Positions 1 through 12,242 of a DNA stretch of 64,000 nucleotides are shown in pieces (within the stretch, counting starts at the first letter, position 1; every line of letters starts with the position of its first letter). This DNA comes from Nelumbo lutea (Eukaryota > Streptophyta > Magnoliopsida > Proteales > Nelumbonaceae), in contig JAKGHH010000003.1 of the NCBI GenBank assembly GCA_022828595.1, positions 106,840,595 through 106,904,594 on the forward strand, in the 5' to 3' direction. Below the pieces are notes generated by a model. That model was given only the letters and a program-made list of their open reading frames with translations. It searched no databases and was not told the origin of the DNA. Both the position numbers and the translations under genes were made by a program.

Positions 1-346
1 AATTGGATCGCATTTGGTCCAATATGAGTCCATTAGAGATGGACCATGTCATTCGATGGACTATTTTGTACTAGTCAATTCAATGACTGGACCGTTCAAT
101 CTGTTCAAATTAGATTTAATTTAAATTGGTTTGAATCCAAACCTGAGCTATTGACACCTGCATTTTTGTCTTCTATCAATGAACTGGATATTAGTTCAGT
201 CCAATCCAATCTAATATATATTTAAGTCTGGATTGGTTCAATTCATTATGTCTTATTGGTCAACCGAATCTGTTCAAATTAATTTTGATATGGATGGGTC
301 CAACCTACCCAAAAGTCCGAAACCGGTCCGTTGACACCCTATCTAA
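1..346. repeat. Degenerate hAT-like MITE remnant, right end only
   Basis: The stretch is rich in short GGATTGG/CCAATCC motifs and ends in CCGTTGACACCCTA. That end resembles the terminal part of the hAT-like repeats seen further along (for example at 6968-7140). The left end lies outside the window, so neither ends nor target duplication can be compared. The call rests on motif resemblance only. Confidence 0.3.
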
Positions 347-1605
347 CAGCACTCCCCCCTTGGCACATATGGTTGTATGTTATTGACTGCCATCAACCTT
401 CCCCTCTCTTTTACTTCAATCTCAATTTGTTATATTTGTCGAAATAGAAAACTGAGCAACCCATTAGTTTTCTTCTCCAACAGATCTCAGTAAGCTGGCC
501 TTGAATGCTTGATTAGATTAACCCTCCTGATTAATTTTCTTCTCTTGATTCACAGCCCATGCAATCTGTTTGTAAACTGAGATCTGTTTGGTGCAAAGGT
601 ATTGGCCTATGGGCCTCACTCAAATAATAATAATAAAAGAAAGAAAGAAAGAATACTCCTGTGATATTCTCCATATTATAAGCGCCACATGGGAATAAGA
701 ATCCCTTCCAGACTCAAGAAATGTTAAGTGATATTTTTTAAAAATATGGGAATGCAAATTCTAATTTATTTGTTTTTTTTTCCAACTTTTGACTTATCTC
801 GTTTGTTTGGATCGCAGATGAATGAAATAAAACCCAAAAGAAAACTAAAAGCCAAAGCAAAAGTGCATCAGAATTTACACTCTCATGCATTACAAATGAA
901 GTTGTACTTATAAAAAAAAGAGTATTATGTGCGAGACCCAATACAAAATGGGGTGTGTTGTCATTTCAAGTCGAATCTATTCCACCAAACACATTTTTTG
1001 AATGCTAAAGTTGAAAATTTGCCTTTACCTGTGGTAGTGGTCATGTGACAGTGTTTGTGTTTCAACCTGAAATGGAAGTATGGAACACCACTAAACAAGC
1101 TTTATATTAATTAATTATTAAACAAACACATGAATGTTTAAATTTAAACTTTTTTCCATAAAAAAATAAATAAAACTTTAAACATTAAAGCCTGTGTGCT
1201 GATAAAGTTGCATATTGCAGCAGTTATGCCTATGCGCAGTGTGCAGGGAGATGGTTACTAGTTACTACTTACTACGCCTGGTCAAAGCCTCAAAGCTGCT
1301 ATGTGCATCACTATTTTGTTCACGTGATATGATATGTATACAAAAATTTACAGATACGGAAAAAAAAAAGATACAAGGCCTTTAATATGTTGTATTAAAG
1401 ATAGTTGGCAGATTGTGGCTTGAAAACTTGTGCCAATTACTGCTTTTGTTTAGCTTTTGGGTTTTGGATACATACCCATCCAGCACTCGAATCAGTGCCC
1501 AACTGCCCATAAAATCACCCGGCCCATTTTGCTTAAAATATCAACAATTCACAATTCCTATCCAAATGTGAATCATAAAAGAAAGATCCATCAACAAAAA
1601 TTTAA
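347..1605. other. Intergenic, no gene seen
   Basis: AT-rich sequence with a short (GAAA)n run near 637-652. The open frames here (61 and 67 codons, overlapping on opposite strands near 730-940) show no recognisable domain or codon structure. No RNA gene was recognised. Confidence 0.5.
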
Positions 1606-1877
1606 GGCTCTGTTTGGTTCGCGGAACAGGGGTCTGGAATCGGAATTGGAATGGGTTATTCCGATTTCAATAGTTTGGGAAGAATCGGAATCCTATTCCT
1701 ATTTCTGCTGGAATGGCATTCTTCCATTTGAAGGAATGGTCATTCCCTGCCTTTCCCTTGGGAATAAAATCTCATTCCTACTGATTTTATTTTCCATTTC
1801 CATTCTTATATGAACCAAACAGATTATGAGAAATGGACCATTCTGATTCCGATTCCAACTGCAGACCAAACAGACCC
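1606..1877. mobile_element. Tourist-like (PIF/Harbinger) MITE, copy 1
   Basis: A 272-bp element with inverted ends: the left begins GGCTCTGTTTGGTT and the right reads GGGTCTGTTTGGTC on the other strand. It is flanked on both sides by TAA (1603-1605 and 1878-1880), the 3-bp target duplication expected for PIF/Harbinger. The interior is built from repeated GGAATTGGAATCGG-type motifs and has no transposase. The same family recurs at 4227-4520 and 8351-8632. Confidence 0.75.
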
Positions 1878-2144
1878 TAAATATGCCACAGGCATTGGCT
1901 TGCCTACTTAAATCAACCGGGTTGTATCAATCTCTCTTTACTACTTCAACCTAGTAGGTGTTTGGTATTGTAGTGTTGTGTGTCTGTTATGATTCTGTTT
2001 CAGTGATGTATTAATGTTACATAGGTAATTATGTTTGAACCTTGGTTGATAGGTTCATTGTGTACAAATGCTTCCTCTGTTTCATTTTCATTTTGCTTAT
2101 ATAGCATTTAATGGCACCGATTTAAATTATTGCATGACACTTCT

Positions 2145-2615
2145 AGGGGGCAAATGAGGGTATATCTGAATCCGATTCAACAGTATACATAGTAGATCCG
2201 ATCTCACCAAATCTTATAAATACCGATTTGAATTCGAATCCGTTAATAATGTTGAATATCCGAATATGGTTCGATCCGATTTAACTTCTGAAATTTTAAA
2301 AAAGTATAATAGAAAAATAAAAAATATTCAAGTATTTTCTTCAACTACTTTTGTTAAATATACATATGCTTTTATAAAATAATAAATAGTATAATAAATT
2401 ACAAAAAAAATCTATATGAATGTATTTATAAATAAATAAATAATATATGTCAGATCGGATCTTTTTCAAATCAAATAGGGATAATTTGAATTCGATCCAA
2501 TTTTTATTCAGATCTTATTATCCAATCTGATGTGATCCAAAAATCTTTCAGGAATATATCCAAATCCAACAAAATAAGATCGGATTGAATCATGATTTAA
2601 TACATTTGCACCCTT
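2145..2615. mobile_element. hAT-like MITE with AGGGGGCAAATG ends
   Basis: A 471-bp element whose left end AGGGGGCAAATG is matched by the reverse complement of the right end, AAGGGTGCAAATG. The 8-bp flanks ACACTTCT (2137-2144) and ACACTTTA (2616-2623) agree at 6 of 8 positions, which fits an aged hAT target duplication. The interior is AT-rich with repeated GATCCGAT/ATCGGATC motifs and no coding capacity. Confidence 0.55.
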
Positions 2616-3279
2616 ACACTTTATGCCCATAACGTGTAACCGGCATGCAACACCCAAATACCAAAACATCACACTAGACTTGCGGTGGTCCAAGTGCTTT
2701 GTAGGAAGAAAGTTGCTTGTTCTATCCAGCATCCACTTTTTTGGAGGAATTCGGCTTTAGTCGGGGCAAAGTCTATTCAAACAGCCTTTACTACCTTATA
2801 TTGAAAATATCTCTTTACTGATGTACTTTATTTCATGAGAAGATATTCCCAATACAAGGTTGGAAAAGATTGTTAGATCGGTGTGGGCACAGGTTTGCGC
2901 TGATAGAAGCCGATCTCTTTTTGAAGACGGTTTGACCTTATTACCAAGAGCTTGATTTCTTTCTCCCTATTTTACTTCGAGGCTTCATTGATTGGTTTTT
3001 GTACCCATTAATCAGATTGAATTTGAAACCCAGAATGTGCGCGCATAACGTGCAAAATGAGTCTTAACCTTGATATGGTAGGAATTTCCATTTGACTATT
3101 GAATTGCAGCCCATCAGAATTATTCAACAACTTTGAAATTCTGACCTGGATAGCAACTTTTCATTAACGAAGTAGGAAATTTAGGGCCCATTTTTTTATA
3201 CAAGACAGGCCCAAGACTCACATCCATGTGTGCATCTTTAATTTTAGGTCCCGATGGGCACAAGCTTGTTTTCACATAG
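2616..3279. other. Intergenic, no gene seen
   Basis: No recognisable coding region, RNA gene or repeat with definable ends. The last 8 bases (3272-3279, TCACATAG) are the left target duplication of the next element. Confidence 0.45.
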
Positions 3280-4009
3280 TAGGGCTGTTCATAAGAATGC
3301 CCAACCCGACTAAACCGACTAATCCGGACCGACCTAACCCGAGTCGGCCGGGTTTTCATTCGTTCTGGTCGGTTTCAGGTTGGGCACATACATAAATCGA
3401 AATCTCAGGTTGGTTTCGGTTTTCTTGCGTGAAAACCGAAACCAACCTGACCCGACCCGAACTAGTATTCTACTAGTTTGGTAGTTCCTACTTCCTAGTT
3501 TGAGTAGTTTCCTAATTCCTACTAGTCTTCTACTTTTAGACTTCTACTAGAACTAGAACTCTAGAAGGCCCATTTAGGCAATTACAATTAGAATTCAATT
3601 AGGTGTCCTTTTTTAGTTTTTTACCTAGATTAGAATTTAGAAGGTTTCTAAATTTTTATTTTATTGATTTACCTACCTAGATTTACCTAGTTTTTTACTC
3701 TAGAAGGCCCATTATTGACACTTGTTTTTACATGAAGAATTTATTGATTTTATTCTTTACCTGAATTAAATTTAGATTTATCTTGGACTCTTGAATATCA
3801 AATTATCAACTAATTCATATTTTATTTGGCTTTGTACAGGAACAAAACCGAAACCGACCCAAACCGACCCAACCCGACTCAAATCGACTAGGTCGGTTTG
3901 GCCTGTTAGTGGATCGGTTTCGGTTCCCACCTTAGCTAACCCGACTGGGTCGGGTCGGTTGGGAAAATCCCAAGAAACCGACCCAACCCGACCTGTGAAC
4001 ACACCCCTA
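3280..4009. mobile_element. Non-autonomous hAT MITE, ACCGACCC family, copy 1
   Basis: A 730-bp element beginning TAGGGCTGTTCATAAG and ending GTGAACACACCCCTA, so the ends are imperfect inverted repeats. It is bounded by a perfect 8-bp direct repeat TCACATAG (3272-3279 and 4010-4017), the hAT signature. The sub-terminal regions are dense in ACCGACC/GGTCGGT motifs and the middle is AT-rich. There is no transposase. The overlapping open frames on both strands at 3778-4033 are products of this repeat and not genes. Two further copies with perfect 8-bp duplications occur at 32461-33108 and 38397-38968. Confidence 0.85.
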
Positions 4010-4226
4010 TCACATAGGTTATGTTTGGTTTGATACAGAATATGAGAGAAAGAGAAGTAGAAAGTTGAGGGTTTATTTCTCTTTTATTTTCCTTCAAACC
4101 AAACACAAATTAAAGAAAAATTTTTAAAAGATTTTATTTTACATTCTTTAATTATAAGAGAAATTTTGTTTGAAGAAAATTATAAGTGAAAGTTTAAAGT
4201 ACTCATATCAAAACCAGGAATTCTTG

Positions 4227-4520
4227 GGCCCTGTTTGGTTTATGGGAATAGGGGTCTGGAATTGGAATCGGAATGGACAATTCTAATTCCAACTGTTTGG
4301 TTGGATGGAATTGGAATCTCATTCCCATTCCTACTGGAATGGTATTTCCCCATTTGAGGAAATGGTCATTCCCTGCTCCTTGGGAATGAAATCCCATTAC
4401 TGCTGGTTTTAATTTTCATTCACATTCCTGTCTGAACCAAACAAATTATGGGAATGGACCATTTCGATTCTTGAGGATTTCGATTCTGATTCCGATTCCA
4501 ACTGCGAACCAAACGAAACC
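4227..4520. mobile_element. Tourist-like (PIF/Harbinger) MITE, copy 2
   Basis: About 294 bp with ends GGCCCTGTTTGGTT and, inverted, GGTTTCGTTTGGTT. The flanking triplets are TTG on the left and TTA on the right, a one-base mismatch of the expected TWA-type duplication. The interior shares the GGAATTGGAATCGG motifs and the CATTCCC..GGGAATG arrangement of copy 1. The left boundary is uncertain by one base. Confidence 0.65.
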
Positions 4521-5040
4521 TTAATGGTTGTATAAAGAATGCCAATAAATAAGTGAAAATTTGTAGGAATTCTTAATCACATTCTTAATGGTATAGTTAA
4601 TGGAACTTTTGTTTGACTAAAATACCCCATTGAATTTGGTTGCTCTTTAATTGTAAGGACAAAAATGTAATTTGAGCAACTACTGTTTTCCTCTTTCAAG
4701 TCCCTCTCATTAAGTCTTATATTTAAGGTATTAAATCACGTTAACATTCACTAGATCCTACTTTTGAATTTGATCCCTCTATAATTATGAGGGCACAAAG
4801 TGTAATTTGAACTACTACTACATTTTTTCTCATTTAATTCTCTCTCGTTAAGTCTTATATTTAGGGCATTAACTTGTTCTTTCATTGAATCATATATTAA
4901 TTAACTATATTAAAGGAAAATAAGTGTGACCAAAATAATTGTTTTTATTGATTATAAAAATAAAATACAAATTTATAGCTAACACAAAATGGAATTGTTT
5001 TCTTGTTTGGTGGGAGTCAACAATTCAATGCTTTTGGGTA

Positions 5041-5156
<116 letters not shown>

Positions 5157-5806
5157 TATTAATTAAAAAAGATAAAAACACACAAAAGTATACAAAATAT
5201 AAAAGTTGTAGAAAATTTTAGAAATATATTATTTAATATCAACATTATCATCCTCATAAAAATTGACATGTGTAAAGAATATGCACACTTGCTAGTATGT
5301 ACAAAAAATGGTGTGTTAAGACTATCACCATGATAACCTAGGCCTACTGTTCACAAAATAATTAGACTATAATAATCCAATTCTGTTATTAATTAAAGTA
5401 TATGGTAAAATCCAAATCCAATCTAATTATGTAAATGGCATTGCCACTTTATGGGTATTTAAGTTTGGAGTTTGGGAGATCAAAGTAGAGATATCTTGTG
5501 CTTGGTTAGAGTTACTGCAGAACAGTAGGGTTATCACTTTTCTCCTCGGGTTCAAGGGCAGCAAGGTTGCAATTCATTTTTACTTTTTTAGTCGTTCTAG
5601 GTTTTCACTGTTTCACAAAGCCGAACTGCTAGATTTTTAACAAGATTATATATTAGAATCTTTTGGCTGCCTTTGGTTGCAATATAAATTTCATTTGCAC
5701 CGGTGTAAATGCATGGAAGTGCAAAAGGGCTGATATAACTTCTGGTTTAGTTTTGCTTTAGGTTTGATTTTCCTATTTGTTTGTGATAAGTAAAATAGGA
5801 ACTTAA
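5157..5806. other. Intergenic, no gene seen
   Basis: AT-rich sequence following the microsatellite. No recognisable coding region, RNA gene or bounded repeat up to the small MITE at 5807. Confidence 0.45.
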
Positions 5807-5925
5807 AGCTTAGTTTGGAAAGAATGTAAATACAAATTTATAGAGTACAAAACCTTATATTTTGTATTATTTTTCATGTATTTGCACTGTATATATTTGT
5901 ATTTGTACTCTTTCTAAATTGAGCC
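5807..5925. mobile_element. Small MITE with GGCTCAGTTTGGA-like ends
   Basis: A 119-bp element with inverted ends: AGCTTAGTTTGGAAAG on the left and, on the reverse strand from the right, GGCTCAATTTAGAAAG. It is flanked by TAA on each side (5804-5806 and 5926-5928). A related but right-truncated copy lies at 39112-39211. The TAA duplication suggests a PIF/Harbinger-type mover. Confidence 0.6.
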
Positions 5926-8350
5926 TAAATGAAGAATGAAGTGACCGAAAGAGAATGGAGGTAGGAAGAGTGTTCTCTGTATAAGAATTAAGGTCAAAAT
6001 GCAAGATGATGTAGACTCCACTTCATATGAGAAAGAATTGAAGTGGTGCAAAATTTGTATCAGTTTATGGGTGTGAAAATTTTCCACCTCAAAAAACTAA
6101 AACCAAATGAAGCCTTAAGCACTAATTTCGAGGTGTACAAGAGCCTGGCCAATTGGAGGCAAACAACTATTGCTGAAGTAGCTCTGTCCATCCTGATCAT
6201 CCAAGTTTATGGGCTGTGGTCGGACAATTAAGAACATCCCGGCAAGCCCATTGATGTGAAAAGCTGGACAAGTGGACAACCCACGTTGATGGTGTCAAGC
6301 GCATAGCCCATGATTCGTGGTTTCTCTTGGCATCGAGCCACTTGTCCACTACTTGATGTAGCGATTCCCAGAGACAAGCTCAAGTGGGGAGATGTTTTGC
6401 ACTACACTTTTTCCACAGTGCGTGCGCCTCTCTATGTCTCCCGTCTTGACTCCACTCCCCTCTTCGCCTTGGTTTCACATTTCACTGGTCGGTGTATATA
6501 TACATATAGTATCTATTAGTCCAAAACTAAGGATTAAAATATAGAGATCATCATTATATATAATTTCTCTAACACCAGGCATTTAGAGACTACTTAAGTA
6601 GTTATTAATTATCATGCCTCTTGCTTAAAAGATACTTGTCTCTTTGCTCATGAGTCATGAACCAGAAAGATAAAAAAATGGTTAAACACTTGTTTATATG
6701 GGCTATTACTTCAATGCGCAGTCTGTTGGTCAAGGAATCTAAGTTTATATCAGATGACTCCAAGTCTCCAACCATTCAACTAATAATGAGGAGTGTGGAA
6801 TAGTTAATTTAGTTTTTCACTATACACTATTTTAATTTGGATCAATAGGGATATTTATCCCTTGGATGTATTAAAATATTATATTTTCTATAAAGGATAC
6901 ATGGAATAATAAAACTGGACCGAACTTTTTATTTTTATTATTTATTTTATTTTTGGTTTTATGGGGTTAGGAGTGTCACTTGACCTGGTTTGAGTTGGAC
7001 ATTGATCAAACCAAAATTAATTTGAATGGGTTGGACAGTTCATATTCCAATAAAGACTTGGATTGGATTTGGTTCATCTGCAATGAATTCTTATTGGACT
7101 GGGTCAGGTTGGACCAGTATCCAGTCCATTGACAATCCTATATAAGTTAGGACACAATAGGGTCTAGCCTCATCCCAAACACCCCACCAACCCTGATGGA
7201 GACTGGAATTCAATCCCAAGCCTCGCTACAACCAGTCAAAAACCTTACCAACTAGCCAGTTGGCACATTACAACCGGACCAAATTCTTATAAGCGAAAAT
7301 GTTGGCTAATGGCTAGCCAAAATTATTGAGCAACAGATAATGTTTTTACAAGTCTGTAACTGGATGGATATCAGTGAGAACCCACCTCAAAAAACCTAAA
7401 TCAAAAACAGAATTTCTGATTCATGCATTATCTTCGGAGCTTTTGAAGAGTTTAAATAGGGTAATTAGGTATTTTGATGGCCCATCCAAATAATTTCCCC
7501 TTTAAAACAGGCATTTTTTTTTATGAGAATAATTTCAGGTGATCTTTGGCCCAGCGAAATCTCCAAAGCAGGACCCTGAGAAATAATTTGAGGTCCTTGT
7601 CAGAGTAATTCAAGGACAGATGACAAATTAGGGGGCCCCAGACTGGTTACGGTAATATGGTTCCCTTGTCCCGGTCGCAAGTTCTGCCTCTGGAAGATTG
7701 GACTGGAGAGTCTGGCAGCCGAGCCGAGATGAATTTTGGCATCTCTTGGCTCCACTCCATTAAAATAATATAAGGTTTGTGTTCTAGTTTCAGTTCAACT
7801 CAAACTATATTTTTTTGTTTGAAAGCTTAAAAATAAATATTCAATGAGTTCGGGTTCGACTCGAAAGCTCAAAAATAAATATATTTATATATTATATGAT
7901 ATTTTTATAATATATTGTATATTCTTATATTATATAAAATATATTTTATAATATAATATGTATGATATTTTTTATAATTTATAATATATATTTTTATGTA
8001 CGTATGTATGTATTAATCGAGCCAAGTTTGCGATCTTTCGAGTCAAACCTTTTATTGGTCAAGTTTGAGCTCGAATAACTAATCAAGCTAACTCCAAGGA
8101 TCGAACTCGATTCAAGCTTGATTAAAATCGACCTCGAATTGAGCCTAATCGAATTCGAGCCCAAATTGTTCGATTAGAGATCGATTCGATTGCAGCCCTA
8201 ACACCCAATTCATCAATCAGGTTCGTCCAAATGCTCAACCCAAGTGGATTGAAATCCAGGTTGCCAAAGAATAGGGAACAAGTGAACAACACCCACCGAA
8301 AATCCCACATGCCAAAGCCATCATGAATTCATGATCTTAGAACCAATTTA
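5926..8350. other. Intergenic, repeat remnants only
   Basis: No convincing gene. The region includes a hAT-like remnant (6968-7140) and AT-rich tracts around 7880-8010. It also holds sequence full of TCGA/CGAATTCGAG motifs ending in TTGCAGCCCTAA near 8201, which resembles the right end of another degraded hAT MITE. The open frames at 6043-6231 and 6310-6519 have no recognisable domain. Confidence 0.4.
6968..7140. repeat. hAT-like MITE remnant
   Basis: About 173 bp starting TAGGAGTGTCACTTGACC and ending in the rough inverse, which reads TAGGATTGTCAATGGAC on the other strand. The flanking 8-mers match only partly, so the target duplication is not convincing. Internal motifs (TTGGATTGG, TTGGACC) recur at the left edge of the window. 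Confidence 0.45.
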
Positions 8351-8632
8351 GGGTCTATTTGATTTGTGGGAATCGAAATGGGAAGGGTCATTACAATTTC
8401 AATTGTTTGGTTGGACAGAATTATAATCCTATTTCCATTCTTAGTACATAGAATGGCATTCTCCCATTTGAGAGAATGACCATTCTCTCTCCCTCTTTTA
8501 GGAATGAAATTCCATTTCAGTTAATTTCAATTCCTATTCCGATTACTGTGGGAATGAAATAGACTATAAAAATAGATCCTTCTGGTTTCAATTCCAATAG
8601 ATTTTAATTCCTACTGTAAACCAAACAGATCC
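8351..8632. mobile_element. Tourist-like (PIF/Harbinger) MITE, copy 3
   Basis: About 282 bp with left end GGGTCTATTTGATTTG and right end reading GGATCTGTTTGGTTTAC on the reverse strand. It is flanked by TTA (8348-8350) and TTG. The interior contains the same GGAATGG/CCATTCC motif mix as the copies at 1606 and 4227. Confidence 0.65.
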
Positions 8633-11600
8633 TTGTTTATTTTACGTTTTATTTATTTATTTATTTATATTTACTTGTGTTATACGTCCAATTGTTGGTT
8701 TCAATAGCATTGAGTGGACCGGACCGGATGACCTATGAAATTTTGGTGAGGTTGAATTAGCAATGCTTGGTAGAAAGGTTTCTAATGTTGTAAGAACAAA
8801 ATAGCAACCATTTCCCCCCAAAACCAAATTGGTCCTAGGTATTGATCTGGTCCCATAATTCTTGATGAATGCCCTATTAATTAATTGCAAAGTTTGGATT
8901 TTGGATTTTGCTAAATAATTGATCAGGCATTTTTTGGGCTGATGCAATGCACTACAATCATCCTTCTGGAGTCCAGACATGGAAGGACAAATTTGCATTG
9001 ACAGATGTGACGCCATCTTAGGTTTTGTTTGGGATAACGTCAAAATGCAATGTGGCACCATCTCTCAACTTGCAGGGTTTAAACATATCCTTTTTCTCTC
9101 TCAGGCTTCTCCTCTTCTTCCTCCTCATCCTCTATTTTAAGTTTAGATATATCTATCTTACAGGACAATAAACCAGATCGTCTCACCTGATTCAAATGCA
9201 TCGAATCCACATCTCTATTCCACAAAACCCAAAAGGGAAAATTATTTACATCAATAAAATAAAATAAAATCATTATCATCATGTAAGTCTTATCCCAGCT
9301 ATGTGGCCATCTTAATCTATTTTCTCTTTTTAAATCACCTATTTCGGATTCTATCCTTTCTAGCTTTTTTACTTGTCCATCTCAACATAAGATTGGCATC
9401 GCTCATTTCTGAATGTCATTTCAAAATTAAAATAAATAAAATATAGGAATATTTTAGCTACCTTTATCAAAAGTGGGATGCAAGTGAAGCCAATAAGTGA
9501 TACAAGTAATGCAAATTTTCTCCTAATCCTCTATGGTTTTCAAAATGATTAGGGATGACTTTACCTACTCCCTAACCCAACCCTCCAACGCCTCCACTCA
9601 AACCTGATTTGACCAGACTTAATAACATGCAATTGTTGAACTTGCCCTGATATTTAGGGTTCAACCTAATACTAACTTGACTTGATACAAAGTCTTTCAC
9701 TTATATTTTTTATGAAAAAATATGAACAGATTCAATGCAAATTTCTGATTTCCACTGCAGAACTATAAACATTCAAATTATCAATAATCCACATTTTATG
9801 CATTAATGCCTGTCTATGAATTGATATCAATTCCAAGCTGATACCTACCATAACAGCACTTTAGACCTACAAATTCTAACCCTGGGCTGAACCCTATTTT
9901 TTATAAAACATATATATTTTGAAAACCTAAGACCCAAAACAAATATGAAAAGGGATCCTACACCTTTTTAAGACTACGAGGTTAAAAGTTATACCAAATT
10001 AGAAAACAACCTCTACTACTGTACTACATAATCAGGGGTATCATGATCTGGTGGGCCGGGACAGCGAAGCCTGAATCCGGGCTCAAGGTCGAAGCATCAA
10101 AGTTCAAAACCCTAACCCGAACTTATACCAGAATAATCCTGATCTTAACTCGCCTTTATAATATTAAAGTTAATAGATTTGCCGTTGTAACCCAATCCTT
10201 TGACCATTTGGCATCCCACGAAGAATGCGTACCTGGTAATAACACATCACGTGATGTTGATTTTTTTGGGTCCATATAACCGAAGCAGATGCAGTGCATC
10301 ATTCTGGGACTGGCCCACTCAAATGCGGGTCGCCATGGCAACTGGTCCCACCAGGGTCCAGGTGTAAACTCGCAACTAAAATGTCACTTGAGTTTTTAGA
10401 GGGATAAAAGCCTACATATTTGATAGTGATCGGTGGATCTCTCAACACTGAATCCTCGACAAAAGCAAAGGTTGATGAGCAAAAATTAGTTGTTTATAAG
10501 ATGGATTAGTCAAGAAACCCAATACAAGCCGATTCGAGTTAGTCGGTTTTCAATTAATTTTAGTCGATTTCGGTTCAGACATTACGTTAAATACTAGAAT
10601 TTGGGTTGATTTTGGTTTGGTTATATGTAACCGATCAAAATTTATCCTTCCTGATCATAAATATATTTTTATATTTAAATTTTAAAATTTTTAATATATA
10701 TTTTTTTAAATTTTTAGGCATTTTCATTCAATTTTCAAATCTCAGTTACATCCTTGTTAAACATAGAAGAGATAAACTCAGGAGTAGAGGAACAGGTTTG
10801 AGGAAGTTGACAAGTAAGAGTAAATTTAGCTAAGTAATGAATTACCTGATTACCAGATCTCAGAGTAAAAGTAACTGAAAAACCATCAAGGTGATTGAGG
10901 AGACTATTTCAATTAGATATTAGAGTAAAATACTCCAAGGAGGATGAGAATTTTCCTCCAATGAGAACTTAATATAACTATTTCATTATCACCTTTAAAG
11001 ATGGTGTGAAAATCCCATAAAAATAACTTGAGAAACAATTGGAAGCAAACAATTGATAAAAATAGTTCACACAAAGATGAGAGATCCCGTGTGGTTACTC
11101 GCTAAATGGCCAATGAGAGGCTTTATCCAGTGCACCGACTGAATCAGTCTGACAGGATCCATAAAGCTACTATGATGATTAGAAGTGATTAATATGAGAA
11201 AATAGAAAATTTTCTAATTATTATACTTTTTTTTTTCAATTTAAATTTAAACCTTCTAAACTGATGATCAAATTGATACGTTTCCACTAGGATCGGTCAG
11301 CTCCGAATGAACTATTCTCAGACTCGACAAGGTCGATTCAATTGGAGAAAGAATTTGGCGTTAGGTTGCCTTTTTCAGATTTGAGCGTCGTGGCATGAAA
11401 TATATCATGACATGGGAATTGGGATATACTACGCGCGCTTTCTCGTAGCCACATCCTATTCTCCATTGAGAATATATCTCCATAAATAATATATAGAAGT
11501 ACGAAGATGATCTCGATGTGCGGCCTAAGATATGCTTTTGCTTTGAAGTCGGTGTGAGGCACTTTGAGTGAGGAGCATGGCATGTACTCGGGGCAGTCCT

Positions 11601-12128
11601 TATAGGAGTGTCAGAAAGTCGAAACGAAACTTCCTCCGGTACTAGACTCTGTACTCTGTAGAGAGACTAAATCCCACTTTCCCCGCAACGGCAGTCAGTC
11701 AAATTGGTCAACTTCAAAAAGGAAATTCTATACATAGAAATATAGAATAGATTTCCTTCTAAGTTCCAACCCCTAAATAAGACAGACGTCAGGCGGCTCA
11801 CATGACAGGTTTCAGAAAATTGACTAAATGGGGACGGGGGAGGCTCCTACCCTACTCGGCTACTCCTACTCCTCATCCAGACGTACGCGCCGAGTAAAGA
11901 GTTCCCACTTCCCGCAATGCCAATGGCGGGATTTTTAAATAATTTTACCAAACTGCCCACTGTTCAGGATCGGATCGAATGGCTATATTAGTCCAATTAA
12001 GTTAATTACCTTCCCCTGGAAATTTAAGTTTGATCGGCACGGGTATTTTCGTAGCTATAAATGCTCGTCAAACCGAGAGGCGAGACTCGTGAGGCAAGCA
12101 CCAAGAACCTTCCTCAGTTCCTCCTTCA
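8633..12128. other. Intergenic between MITEs and the ATL promoter
   Basis: It begins with an ATTT-repeat run (about 8640-8668). A 134-codon minus-strand frame at 8657-9061 starts with ATG but matches no family I recognise and is probably fortuitous. Degenerate AACCGA-type repeat sequence lies at 10510-10640. The last 300 bases are more GC-rich and probably hold the upstream regulatory region of the ATL gene. Confidence 0.4.
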
Positions 12129-12136
12129 TATAAATA
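12129..12136 (+). promoter_or_regulatory. TATA box of the ATL gene
   Basis: TATAAATA lies 114 bp upstream of the ATG at 12243, which would place the transcription start near 12160. A weaker TATAAAT lies at 12056-12062. A (CT)n pyrimidine patch at about 12200-12216 in the predicted leader is typical of plant core promoters. Confidence 0.6.
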
Positions 12137-12242
12137 CCTTCTCGCCTCTCGCTATCTGCTCTTGACTCTTGAGCTTCAAACCCAAATACCCCATATAGGA
12201 CCTCTCTCTCTCTCTCGGCCACAGCCACGAAGATCGAAGGCC

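Noticed and set aside
3778..4033. Overlapping open frames on both strands with Pro/Thr/Arg-rich products
   Set aside because: They lie in the sub-terminal ACCGACCC repeats of a hAT MITE.
8657..9061. 134-codon minus-strand open frame starting with ATG
   Set aside because: No recognisable domain, signal or composition typical of a plant protein. It overlaps an ATTT-repeat at its 3' end, so it is treated as fortuitous.
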